This document shows, piece by piece, positions 48,044-60,246 of a stretch of 64,000 nt of DNA (position 1 is its first letter; each line of letters starts with the position of its first letter). This stretch comes from Blumeriella jaapii (lineage: Eukaryota; Ascomycota; Leotiomycetes; Helotiales; Drepanopezizaceae). Where the stretch lies: positions 806,001 to 870,000 of the forward strand of contig VWND01000095.1 in the NCBI GenBank assembly GCA_009599575.1, given 5' to 3'. The notes below the pieces were generated by a model. It ran no database searches, was not told the DNA's origin, and saw only the letters and a program-made list of their open reading frames with translations. A program made the translations under genes and the position numbers.

Positions 48044-49971
48044 ATGCTCAACATGTCTGCCGTAGGCAATCGCAATAGCACACCTGTCGAGTCCAGCTCT
48101 TCCCTCCGACCTCCTGGATCTGCCCGTGCCATAGGTTCTGCTGCCACCCACAGTCTTCGAGCATCTGCCGACATGGGAGGCTACTCCGCTGCCCCAAATT
48201 CAAGTCGTATTCGACCTTCCTCCGACTTCTATGCCAATCCAGGCCAGGCACCTGGAGCAGAGAACGACATGTCCGATAACTTGGCTCAGCAATGGATTGC
48301 GGATATCGATCAGTATGAGAACACATTAGAGGAAATGGCCGCCGCCACTTTGGACCAAGACTTCAAGGATGAGCTGAGCGCCATCGAGCAATGGTTCCGA
48401 GTCTTGAGCGAAGCTGAGCGCACCGCTGCTCTGTATGCTCTTCTTCAGCAGACAACCCAGGTCCAAATTCGGTTCTTCATCCAGGTTCTTCAGCAGATGG
48501 GCAAAACCACCCGATGTCTGGGGTCTTGTCTCCTGCGAACTTTGACAAAGGTCCGTTTACAAATCGCTCTCGTGTCGAATACTGGACAGCTAACAACTCT
48601 ACCATAGATCCAATGTCAAGCCGCCTGACCGATGCCATGGGAAAACTGAGTACTGATGGCTCTCGAACTGCATTGGGCCGACCTCCCCCAACCCCCGCCG
48701 CAAAGAGACACTCTGGACTTGATCCATCTACAATCAATGCCATGTTTCCAGATGCTGCCGCTGCTATTGCCACGGAGAAGGCTAAGTTCACCCAGCAAAC
48801 CGGTAATCCACCGTCATCAAATCGCAACAGCGCTGCCTACGACCCACGTACTTCCTTGGCCGCGCCTACGATCTCCGGTCCCGCAGATGCGTCGGAGAAT
48901 AGTGGAGTTCCACCGTCTCCGTGGGGCACTCGCAGCAATGATCAAGCTGCTAGGCCAAAGTCGTCATCCGGACAAGCACCCATGGGTCAGTTCATGCAAC
49001 CAGCTCCATCTGCAGCTCTACGCTCTGCGTCCGGAGGAAAGATACAAAGTACTACTCTCTCTGCACCCGACAACCAAGGTCAAGATATGCCATTGCTGTC
49101 GCCGTATAACGCTGGGACTGGCAATTGGGCTTCCATGGTCAACACTCCTATGGTCGGCAGTTTTAATAATGGAGCTAGTTCGCAGGCTGATATGGTAGCA
49201 AACGCCACTGCCATGAAGCTTGCAGCTCTTTCGACGGTCAACAATCGATTTGCTTTAGATGATGTTCGCAAGTACCGCCGCGCTAGGTCTAATGATGGAG
49301 CATCAGGCCAACTTTCTCCTGGTCTTCAAAACAACATCCCAGGCACTAGTGTTGTCATGATCAACGAACATGGTCATGTGTTGAATAGAGACCAAATCAT
49401 GGCCCTTCAAGCTCAACAAAACGCCACATTCGGTCAACGATCCCGCCCGAACTCCCCTGGTCTGGCAATGCAAGGTGGTGCTTTTGGTCAAATGAACTTT
49501 GCTTCTCCTCAACCTCAAAACAACGGCTTTCTCGGTACTTACGGCGGAGTTAGGCCCATGGTGAACAATGGCATGAGCTCTCTTGGTGTGGGCTCATTTG
49601 GCCTCGGAGGAGGGTTCGAGGGCTACATTTCAGATCCTAGTGATATCAACAGAGGCAGATCTCCCCGTGGTAGAAGAGGCAGCTCGAAGCCTCCGGAGGA
49701 TCCAACTGACCCTAGCTTGCTTCAAGACATCCCCAGCTGGCTGAGAAGTCTGAGACTGCACAAATATACCGACAACCTCAAGGATATGAACTGGACCGAG
49801 CTTGTTGAACTGGATGAGAAGGCTTTGGAGGAGAGGGGTGTGAACGCCCTTGGCGCACGTAGGAAGATGTTGAAGATTTTTGAGCAAGTCAAGGGTACGT
49901 ATTCGTGCCTTCTTTGGGATACACATGCTAAATTCCACATAGAAGCCAAGGCGGAAGGCAAACTTTCGTGA
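48044..49971 (+). CDS. VTS1: SAM-domain RNA-binding protein Vts1, apparent -1 frameshift
   Basis: Cytoplasmic Smaug-family RNA-binding protein that recognises CNGG-type stem-loops through its SAM domain and promotes deadenylation. Exons: 48044-48550, 48608-49894, 49943-49971; introns of 57 and 48 nt (both frame-neutral). The N-terminal domain includes [20 protein letters not shown] and [20 protein letters not shown] long disordered middle follows, then the SAM domain [20 protein letters not shown] to [13 protein letters not shown], with the end EAKAEGKLS joined across intron 2. Frame breaks after VLQQMG at GGG 48499-48501: the downstream block [14 protein letters not shown] is in another frame. 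Summed exons are 1,823 nt, one short of a multiple of three, so one missing base explains it (about 607 aa). Start may be 48044 or 48053. Confidence 0.9.
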
Positions 49972-50691
49972 TCTTGCTGGCCAAGCAGGTTCACAAGGAG
50001 GGGTTCCAAGGGAAGTGTTGGCCGGTCGATGCCATCAGGAAACGCTGTGTTACGGTAGTCGCGGGGTGTGGACAGGATATGGGCGCCTGGTATCAGCTCC
50101 CTTGTAATAGTCTCTTTACAGCATGCCGAATGATTCGCCTGGTCCGATGAGTACACACTTTGGGCAGCGTGAGCCAATTGGAAATAGAATGAACGTCAGA
50201 TTAGAAAGGGGCAAACGCTGGTTTTCCTTGTATGACTAGATACCTATCTAGTTATGTAATCCGTCTTGTACTGTGACTTTGAAATGTTTTGTAAATTTTG
50301 CTGCTCCGACAATCTTCATGGTTTCTCAGACGTGCATATTCAACTCTACTGTACTGTACGTCGAGCGTAATGAGACTCAGACCCCGCAACCAATTACCTC
50401 ACTAAAAAAAGTGTGCGCTAGCGCAAGGCTCACTTTCGGCCTTGTCCTTCGTCGTCCTCGACATCAGAATTGCACATGCTACCATCTGCGGGTATGCCAC
50501 TTTGACACTCAGCAAGCCAGTCAGTGGCTATTGAGAATCTCAATTCATCTTATTGGCCTAGTTTGCTCCTACTTCGACCCTGACAATCAGCTTCTCTACG
50601 ACCTTAATTGTTCGAAGAAACAACGGCGTTCCCCAGCTCGAACGAGTCGAAAACATCGCAGCAGGCATACTTCGACATCCAGGAAACTTAC
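49972..50691. other. Intergenic spacer, VTS1 to TFC4
   Basis: No gene seen. It contains a CTACTGTACTGTACG block at about 50346. Part may be TFC4 leader, since the frame is open for some distance upstream of its first ATG. Confidence 0.55.
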
Positions 50692-53600
50692 ATGGGCGAG
50701 ACTGCAAGAGCTGTCCATATCAACGGGCACATCAACTGCAACTATCACGGAGAAGCAACACCTCGGGCTGCTCTTCAATCCGCTAGACCTGCCCCATCAC
50801 CACACAACAGTTCGATGGCAAACACTGCCGCAAGCCAAGATGCAGAATTGCAAGGAGATAACAGACAGCAGCTGGATGTTTCAATGGTAGATCACATCGG
50901 AGAAGATGACGATTCATCTGAATATTCTCCAGGCGAAGCAGACGACAGTGGGTAAGTGAAAGTAATTCATTTTATGAAGACGCGTGGTTGATAGTTTGGC
51001 AGCGAAGAAACAGACGATGATGGCAACGATGAGCCCGATCAAGACCCTGATGAGATTGGATTCTCGGCACAGCTGAGAGACTTTCTCCGGCCAAATTTCA
51101 GCGCCGAGTTGACAGGCACGACGGCGGCGGTTTATACTTTACCAGAAGATGACGGCGATGATGATGGAGGGGACCAAGACGAAGAGAGCGGGAATAAAAA
51201 TGAGCCCTGGGACAAGACCAGATGGGGCCATCTCAAAGACCGTCGTCACAATCCTAGAGCGGCAGGGGTGCACAAAGGCCCTCGAAAAGCAGCTCCCATG
51301 ACACCAGAAGTCGCAATGATCTTGTCTCAAGCCAATGATGCATTTCAGCAGCAAAATTATCACACAGCCGCTATGTTTGCTCTGGACGTTATTCGTATCA
51401 ACGCCGAAACCCACCAAGCCTGGACCACACTGGCTAGTATTTGGCAGGAGGCTGGACAAAAAGCACATGTTGCGAAGTGTCTAGTATATGCTGCTCATTT
51501 ACAACCCACGATTGCTTCGTCCTGGATATCGGCAGCCAGGTACTGCTTGTACGAGACTGGATCTGAAAAAGAACTGTTCCTAGAAACTGCACTTGCCTGT
51601 TTCGGTGCCGCAGCTCGTGCTGACCGCCGGAATACGACAGAGGCGCGTATAGGGCAGGCGGAAGTCTGTATTGATATGGGCAAACCTGGTAGCGCAGCGA
51701 TTGCTTATGTCAAGGCTCTCAAAGCATCACCTGCCGATCTCTCTATCTTGAGGGGTCTAGCTGAGGTATGCGTGGATGCTGATAATGCGCAGTTAGCCAT
51801 TGACGAGTGGATGCCAGCAATCAAGCTTCTGAAGGAGAAGCCCGACCATGTTGTGCTCGACTTCTCCTGGGATGATCTAGCCACATATATCACTCTTTTC
51901 GAGGACATTCGCGATTGGAAAGCTGCCATCAGAGAAATCAAGTCTGTAGGTCGGTGGCTAAATGGACGCGAAAAGGAAAGTTTCTGGGACAACGTTACTG
52001 AGAATGATTGCGAATGGGATGATGATGACTCACGAAGGAAAGAAATTCCCGAGTTCGTCGAGATGACTGATTTCGGTACCATCATGCCGCTTGAAATTCG
52101 AGTCAAACTTGGCATGAGCCGATTGTTCTTGGAAGATTATGAAGAAGCGATGGTAAGCAAACCCTACGCATGATGCACAGATGGCAAAAACTTATTGATG
52201 CGTGTTCAGGTTCATCTCTCTCATCTTGATCCTATCGGTGGATCAAAAATTGCTGACTACCATCATCTCTTTCGCGCAGCCGCTGATGCCATGTTCGAGA
52301 AGAAGCGATACGAAACGGCAATGGTTTTCTATCGGGCTTTGAAGCCTCATGGCGTGGATGTTGACTGCGAGATGTTGACTGCAATGGGCAGGTGTCTTGC
52401 CATGTTGGGAGACGACATCGGAGCCAGCGCTTACTACGAGGAAGCACTGGAACTTGACCGCACTGATATTGATTGCCGGATGGAACTAGCGAAGATATAT
52501 GAAAGGCAGGACCTGTCCGCTAAAGCATATGCTCTTGTCAGCGAAGTCATGAACATCCACAAGAACAATAGAGACGACAATGCACCTCGGCGCAGGCGAT
52601 ATATCAAGAAGGCGTTGATGAAAGACAAAGCTGTGCAATCTTTCCTAAGACCTGATTTCAACTCAGCAGCTCCAAATACTCGTCGACGTGGAAAGGGGCG
52701 CAAGGAACGTGGTCCCAAGATTCCAGGCGCGCCGAAGACTCGCCGTTCCCGGAAAGGGGATGCAGATTACGAGGCTATCATCTTCGAGGCGAGGGCTTTA
52801 CAACATCAGTACAAAATCACGACTGAAAATTTCAGCGGAATGAGGCAAGGGGACATGGATTGTACACGCGCTTGGGTAGGAGCAGCTACAACACTCACGA
52901 ATGACTTCAGAATGTTTCGAGATTTCTATCCCTGGGAGAGCTACCGGAAATTTTTAGGGTATTCCGCCGATACACTCGTACAAGTCCAAACTCCACTTGA
53001 TAGGGAAATCGAGTCTATGGCTGAGCGTCTTGCCAAAGGTGTGTTTTAAGATAGCTCCACCACTGCTACTCTGCTTATCGTTATAGGACTCAATGTGGAG
53101 GTGGATTATGGCAAAAAGCTTGCCTCGCCTGGCGAAATTCCCCAAGATTACCGTGGTCTCTCCTTCAAGCAATGGCTGGACATGTTTCTGGAGTTGGCCT
53201 TGTGCCTTGCGCAGCATGGTTATTCCGCAGAATCGTACAGCTTATGCGAAGCAGCCAAAGACTGCATCATATGGATTCATTCCCGCGAAGAAATGTTTCT
53301 CATCTCCACCGCCTGGTGCAGTAAGTCCGTTGCCCTTGGCAAAAATGCTCAGATTCTAACTTAACAGTGTGTGCTTTGCTTTCGAACGACGAACAAGTTG
53401 CCGTAAAGATCGTGCAGGAGTTTGCTAAGAAATACCAGTTCACTACGGATGCTTACCGACTCGTGTCTGCTGTTGCTAGAGTCTGTCACTCGCCCGTTTC
53501 TTGGTATTGTGCAGGTCCTATGCAGAAATATGTTCTTCGAGAAATCAAAACGATGGATTTGCCACTAGTCGATGAGGTTACCAGGAAAAAGTACCTTAAG

Positions 53601-54174
53601 AGTGCAGGGAGTGTCACAAACGATGAGCAAGAAAGAAATGTGGATATGGATATCAACCTTCTGATGCTCTACGGGTACATCCTATTCTCTAGTTGCAGCT
53701 ACAACCTAGCTATCAGTAAGTTCCTTCTTGTTTGCCAGCTTTCCTTGTTGACTGGGCCCAGATTATTTCATGCGATGTTACGCAATGGACTCGGAGAACC
53801 CAGTCATCAACCTCATGATCGGCCTATCTTACATAACCGACTGTCTGAAACGCCAAACCGAGAATCGGCAGTACAGCATCATGCAAGGCACGACCTTCAT
53901 GCATACCTACTACGAGTCTCGCAAAAACTCTCCAAACCTCGAGGAGCGTCAAGAAGCGCATTATAATATGGGTAGGGTGTATCACATGCTCGGCCTGCCG
54001 CACCTTGCGATTTCATACTATCAGAAGGTCCTGGGTGAGATTGGAGTAGGACCGGCGCGGATGGGGCGCGATGACTTGGTCACCGACACTGCGTATAATC
54101 TGCAGACGATGTATGCGAATGCCGGGAATCTGGAGATGGCGAGACAGGTCACGAAGCGATGGCTGGTAATTTGA
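50692..54174 (+). CDS. TFC4: TFIIIC subunit tau131 (Tfc4/Sfc4), TPR protein
   Basis: Nuclear subunit of the RNA polymerase III factor TFIIIC; binds the A box side of tRNA genes and recruits TFIIIB through its TPR array. Exons: 50692-50951, 51003-52152, 52210-53038, 53087-53320, 53368-53715, 53762-54174; introns of 51, 57, 48, 47 and 46 nt; 1,077 aa. The N-terminus is acidic (DDSSEYSPGEADD, PEDDGDDDGGDQDEESGN). Next is the conserved RRHNPRAAGVHKGPRKAAPM before the first TPR block (AFQQQNYHTAAMFALDVIRI). A second TPR block is at AADAMFEKKRYETAMVFYRA. A basic linker (RRRGKGRKERGPKIPGAPKT) is typical. The C-terminal TPRs end with RQEAHYNMGRVYHMLGLPHL. The start is uncertain: 50692 is the first in-frame ATG and 50815 (MANTAASQD) is an alternative. 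Confidence 0.93.
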
Positions 54175-56498
54175 ATAGGCATACAGTATCTCTGGTTTTT
54201 GAGGTCAACTGGGAAGAGGGAAGACTTTCTGAGGGGTAACGTAGACTCATTATCTTTGAAGCACGTTCCCAGTCACTCTACTACATACATGTCCTAATAT
54301 CATCAAGGCAGGCTTTCCTCCCATCAGGGGAAGTAACAAATGCTAAGCAAGTGTCACAGATGACCCGAGCGAGAATTTTGTTAATTTGCACACAAGATGC
54401 GCCTCATACTGGCCAACCACCGAGCTTTGTCGAAGTCTCATTTTCTTAACCCGACTATTAAGAGTTTCAAGAGCCTCGTGTAGGATCTAGTAACTGCGGC
54501 AAAAAAAGAAAAAGAATACGCCTCCAGGACTGGACTATACAGTGGCCGACCCCCCTACTCCGTAGTCATTTTTCGCTTACTTCGACATGCTGGAGGCCTT
54601 GCAACATTGGTCTGCAAAAATTGATATTGTTAGAGAAGCGAGATTCGAAAGGTTTTGAAGCAGATTGATACAGACTTGCGTACAGCTACCGAGATCCAAT
54701 GACGTCGATTTTCGCAGCCCTGCAGAGCATGTTACCCATGCTGGGAACTGTGGCGGGCAATACTCTATTGAAGAACGAACCCTGACCGATTGACTTCCCT
54801 TGAAACATCCACCTGGGGTGAGAACGAAAAGGGGTCTCGCTGACCGCGATCATCTCAGCAATGATGGCTCGAAGTCTGCTTGCCACTGCCGACTAGTCCA
54901 GAGAGACTTTGGATAGGAGTCCCTACTCTGTAAGCGCTGCAGGGACATTGAGTGGATGCGACTTGGTTGTCATGAGCGGGCTGTACTGTACTTCCGGGTC
55001 CCTCTTTGGACACCCTGCCGTTGGTCCTTCGTCCTTCGTCGCTCGAGCGAACCTGTAATCTTACAGAGTCAGCGCAAGTAACCATCGGCTGGGTGGTAAA
55101 GCGCCTGATCCAGATCAGTACTGTACTGTTGTACTGTAATGCAAAGTGCCACTGTCGCCCGCTGCAGCCGACAATAAACTACCACAGCACTTCGCTTATC
55201 GGACTCCTGCATGTATGAGATATCTTGGGTTCTTGGCGAGAGCTTCTTCTTCATCTTCTTCATCTTCTTCTTTTTTTCTTGCCGGGTCCGAACGCCACCT
55301 TGGACAGGAGAACAGACCTCAGTTCATCTGGTTTTGGGAGTGCAAGTACTCATCATATCTGAAGCAGATAGGTACCTTAAACCTGCGCAACATCCATGAT
55401 CAGTTGCATAACTGACCCAGAATTGGAAATGAAAAACACGCGGCATGATGGCAACGATAATTATTGATTAAAAAGAGAACTTCGGACGATGTTCGTCGTC
55501 CCCGACAAGTCCACATTTCCTATAGGCGAGCGGGACCTGACTATTGCAAATTTCCCTTTATGGGAGGCTTCCATGTCTTGGTTGACTCCACATTGTCATG
55601 AAGCCTCACATCGCCTAATCTAAGATAAGAATTAAAGTTGGACTCTGTGCTTACTTTGGACAGCATCGAATCGGACCTGACGGAAGTTCCATACGGGCTT
55701 ATTTACTAATGGAACTAATTCGGAAGCACCACCAAGGCTTTCGACAGGCGGAGTGGAACGGTGGCTGTGAGAGTCATCCAAATCCATAACGCTGAGGCTC
55801 TAAGAAACGGGATTCTCAATCTGCTAGCAGTCTCTCTCCAAAGCTATCGAGCACATTGTTTTTATTTGTCGCTCTCTGCGTCACCCCGCGTTACGGAGTG
55901 GCCTCCTCGTGTCCTGTCAGCCAAGAGGCAAAGCATCTCGCCAGCCACACCACAGCAGTGACAGTCTCCACCAGACCCGCAGTTTTATAAAGTATTGTTC
56001 CCCAAAATTGGAACTGCGAGCACAGAGCCAACAATATATTTCAAATAATCTAACCGGCTGTGGGCCTGGCTGGCTTTGCTTCGGCTCTCCCTGCTCGCTA
56101 TCCCAGCAGGATATCCCCTTTTTCCTAGAGACACGACCGTCGAGTGGGCACTTCTGTAAATTGATTGATTGCTGCATGACTGGAGAAATGCCCCGTTGTG
56201 CGACCCTTGCTACCGGATGGACGATCGAAACAATACTGCGACTAAAATTAAGGCTTCTCCCCTGCGACCCTCCGCCTAACACCCTCAAGCACTTATATGG
56301 CTACCGTGCCCATCGACATTCCTCTCGCTTGGTCTTCTTTTTTCCAGCCAAACTGCCAATCTTTCACTCTTTCCTATCATCTTATTGATAACCTTGACTT
56401 CGGTCGTCCATTCTTTTACAGAATCGGCTCTTTTACTTTCGCTCTCCTACTCTGCGACTACCACTTCCTACGCTCTTCACACACCTGGCAGAATCAAA
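54175..56498. other. Gene-free region upstream of the GPI-type protein gene
   Basis: About 2.3 kb without a supported gene. TACTG/CAGTA blocks occur at 54980 and 55117-55140, and TTC repeats at 55236-55275. A 159-codon frame (55909-56388) ends in the pyrimidine-rich leader and shows no recognisable domain. Confidence 0.55.
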
Positions 56499-57708
56499 AT
56501 GCAGTTGTCAATCGCAACCGTCGCCATCTTGGCCAATACCGTTTTCGCTGGTTACGCAGTCAACCCGCCAGTCGGCGGGGAAGGCGGAAAAGGGGATGTT
56601 GTCTACAAGACTGAGAAGATCACCATAACTAGCTGCGCCGGTTAGTTTCAAACATCAACACTTGCTCGGGAATCTTCTCTTAACATCCATCTAGCTACTG
56701 TCACCGACTGCCCATCCAAGAGCACTGTCACCTCGACCACCAGCTACCCAGGTCAGTGCACGGCTCCACCACAATCCGTCTCTATTGACACTAACTAACA
56801 ACTTCAAGTTGTTCCAACCAGCGCACCTCATCCAGCTCCCTCTGTTCCGGCTTACGCTCCCTCGGTTCCGGCTTACGCTCCCTCGGTTCCGGCTTACGCT
56901 CCCTCGGTTCCGGCTTACGTTCCCTCGGTTCCAGCTTACGTCCCTTCTGTCCCAGCGAAGCCCACCGTCACTCCAACACCATCGATTCCAGGAGGCTACC
57001 CTACGGTCTCTGTGCCCGTCTACTCCAACAGCAGTGTTCCAGCATACACTCCTTCCAGTATCCCTGAGACGTCCTACAAGTATGTGCAATGCCCTTCGTA
57101 TACCTTTACCGAATCTAAGACTAACTTTGACATAGTCGTGGTGTCCCATCAACGCCCCCTAGCTACCCTACGCCCCCTAGCTATCCTACGCCCCCTAGCA
57201 ACCCTCCGCCCCCTAGCCACCCTACGTACAGTGTCGAGACGATGTAAGTTCAACGATCTCCTGTCTATCCTGTGAATCCACTTTGCGAAGTAGCTCCAGA
57301 GCCATCACATACCTCCCAGAAGAGCCTTGCTGACTCGTTACAAAGCTCTACATGCATCGAAACCGTTATCTACAAGACACACCCCGTTGCCGCACCCACT
57401 ACTAACCCCTCATACCCCTACAAGACGCAACCCGCTCCCTCCGGGTAAGTCTATCTCTAGTCTTTCCCTTTGCACGATCCAAGTACTAATTGATCTGATG
57501 GGATAGAACCGGCTACATTAAATACCCTGGCGGAAACAACACTAGTAAGTCGCTCGCATGCTCTCATGGCTCGGTTGAATCCTTGCTGACATTCTCCCCA
57601 GTTTCTAAGCCTCACCCATCCAACTACGTGGTCGGCGGGGCCCCTAGGGTTCAGAGCTCCGCTTTGGTCATGGCTTTCGCTGCTATCGCCGCCTTTGTCT
57701 TCGCTTAA
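56499..57708 (+). CDS. Secreted Pro-rich repeat protein with GPI-anchor signal
   Basis: Predicted cell-wall or plasma-membrane protein of 273 aa; no known enzymatic domain. Seven exons: 56499-56640, 56695-56751, 56809-57079, 57136-57243, 57346-57444, 57507-57544, 57602-57708; introns of 54, 57, 56, 102, 62 and 57 nt. The signal peptide is MQLSIATVAILANTVFA. After a Cys-containing segment (ITSCAATVTDCPSKS) come about six APSVPAY units encoded by a 21-nt tandem repeat, then in the next exon four PTPPSY-like units. The end VQSSALVMAFAAIAAFVFA is a hydrophobic tail with small residues before it, as in GPI signals. Similar fungal proteins are surface mannoproteins. Every junction is phase-consistent and the sum is 822 nt. 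Confidence 0.85.
56826..56951 (+). repeat. 21-bp coding tandem repeat (APSVPAY)
   Basis: Six tandem units of about 21 bp, with GTTCCGGCTTACGCTCCCTC-like sequence in the middle units. The outer units are diverged. It lies within exon 3 of the secreted protein gene. Confidence 0.9.
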
Positions 57709-60246
57709 GTGCACTTGGTCTGTATCTGAAGCCTGATTCAACTGGACGTCGACTCAGAGCATGGCTTTCTCCTTCGCCTGGGGGGCTTCTTGGAAGTTCG
57801 GAGGTCGGCGGGCATAGGGGCACGATCCGTGGTCTAGATCTCACGCGAGTGCCTAATCTTCTAATTCTGGGTACACTGGTTTTGGCTGGGGCTGCTACAT
57901 TGGTTTCGGAAAGGGACCAGAGAATGGGGAATTCCACCGATGAGGGAAGGCCTTATCTCTCCCACTCCATCGCTATGTTAGCATCCGCAGTCCGGCGTTG
58001 TTTGGTTTTTCTGCACATGTGTATCATCAGACAGTAGACACCTGTTAGGATATATATATATATATTTAAAATACTTCCCATCATCTGATGGCTCTCGTGA
58101 AAACTACACTTTGCGCCGCCTTTGCTGTCTTGGACCGATGAAAAAAATAAGAGAAAAAGAGGGCATCCTTGTTCCCACGACTCCGATCTCTGTTTTACTC
58201 ATGGGCGAACTTGCTTGTTCGCGTTTCGGAATTAGGAGTCCGCAATCTCAGTCCCAGCCTCATGCCTGTGATCGAATGAGAAAAAGCCTCATAGGAGCCT
58301 GGACGAAATGTGAATAAAGAATCCGTGCTCGACGGCAATACTGTATTCTCTGTGGGGGAGGGGAAGAAGGGGGTGGGAGGGCAGGTTCAGATCCCCCCTC
58401 CCCTTTGCGCGGAGGTTGGATTTGTTCGCTTAGCTCCAGGGGAGGGGGTAGCAAGCTTCGTCTCAAGGGTGTTTGCGCCCCTTGTTGTTGATCCTCCGGA
58501 GTCAGGGATGTGGTTGTTTATTCGCTGCCGGGAGACAAGTACACCCCTATCAAAAACTCAACGAACGGGCAATGCTCCTGACTCCTCGGCTGCGGTGGTC
58601 CTGTATTTCCAGCTTGGTGAGAGCTTGGGGGGGGAGGGGGCTTTTTTTTTGGCTTTGGGCTGAGAGTATGGTTTTCCTGAAGAGCAAGTGAGTGTTTAGG
58701 GGAGTAGGTGCTGTGTACTTCTACCGCACCTGGCTAGCTCGGCGTGGGCAAGGGTGTGTTGATCGATCGCAGACGCGCGATGGGGTTCTTCTCCGCTCTA
58801 CAGTACAGTACTGTGCATCGTAAACCCCAATCTGGAGAAGGTTCGAGAACTGATCGGTTCTGCTTGGATTCACGGGAGGATCTATTGCAAACATGCACGG
58901 ATACGGTACTGTAAATGTGCATGCGATTGGCTTCCCCTCGAGAGAAAAAGATTTCCATCGCTTTCGTGAATACACGTAACTAACTGTTTTTTGGATTGCA
59001 CTGCTTTTTTCACTGAGCTAATACACTCGCTTTTTCACTCGCCTGCCGCAGGAGGATCGGAGAAGTGGCGCCGTACAGGACCGTATGTACAGTACCTCGG
59101 GGTGTGAGGTCGTCGATTTCGCGGGCCAGACTCAGCACTTGGACTGTACTGGCTGTACTGTATATACTTACTGTACGTGGTGCGGAACTTTCGCTTTTCC
59201 GACTGCCACAATCTTTTCTTCTTGCGTCAAGAAAAAGCTTCTTTGCATTTGAAAAGAGGTTGGCAAGCCTAAAGTAAACAATCGATACGAAGCGGCTTTG
59301 AAAAGAATTGTTAACCGGTGTTTTGTTGACCGGTGGATTCAAGCCTCTTCTTTCCGTACCTACGATTATGTAAAAATCATTGCAATCTGCTTGTACGGCG
59401 CGATTTTGTGAGGAAATCAAAACAAACAGCAAGAAAGGGATGATTCGATCTATCGAAAACAGCGGAGCAGTGCTTTCGGGGGGCAAACACCACGCAGCGG
59501 TTGTCAATCCGATGATTCGCTTATTGTTGGCATTGTTTATGTCAAGGCGGCAGATAACGGCGTACTGCACCGATGCATGCGACATTCGTGTTACAAAAGC
59601 CTTTTACTAATCGTAGTTTTTGCTTTGGGAATCCGTCTACTGTGTAAACTTTGGATATAAATCTCCGATGTAGCACGGCTCCACACATCCCGGAAAATCC
59701 CCAGATTGCAGCATTGCACGCTCGCTTTCGGCCCCAGGTGAATTGGTACCGTGATGATGATTCTCTTCCGAAGAGTCACTTCAGCACTAGAAGTTCGCAT
59801 GCGGTTTGTGTCTCGATAGACTCGAGAGAAGAAACTCTCCATTGCTGCGATGCGCTGCAGAAAGGAAAAGCGCTTGTTGTGACGTCAAGACCCCACCACC
59901 ACACAGGTCGACAGAAGCACTTCTCCCAGGACCATCAGAAGGAGATGCGAGTGAGAATCGAATCGCCCATGAATCCATCACCGACTGTTGGCCCATCGAG
60001 CATCGAGCGTCGTATCCCGATGCCCACCCCGCGCCTTCCGCATCTTACTCGCCCTTTCTTCCGGCCGGATCCTCATCCCCCAGACTCTCGCGACGCTCGC
60101 GACTCTCGCAACCCACCACTCTCACGACTCTCGCAACCCACAACTCTCACAACTTCCAGACGGAGCAAGCTGTCGGCCAGCTCACGTACGGCACACACGG
60201 TGCCCGATACCTCTCAATCGACACTGACGACACCTCGCGGCTCATC
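57709..60246. other. Spacer and possible 5' part of the acyltransferase gene
   Basis: No separate gene seen. TACTG/CAGTA blocks lie at 58798-58815 and 59082-59177. From 59806 the frame is open into the downstream gene but has no ATG before 60247. It includes ACTCTC-GCAACCC repeats (60080-60150), so an upstream coding exon is possible but not shown. Confidence 0.5.

Noticed and set aside
55909..56388. 159-codon frame before the secreted protein gene
   Set aside because: It overlaps the likely promoter and pyrimidine-rich leader of that gene and has no recognisable domain.
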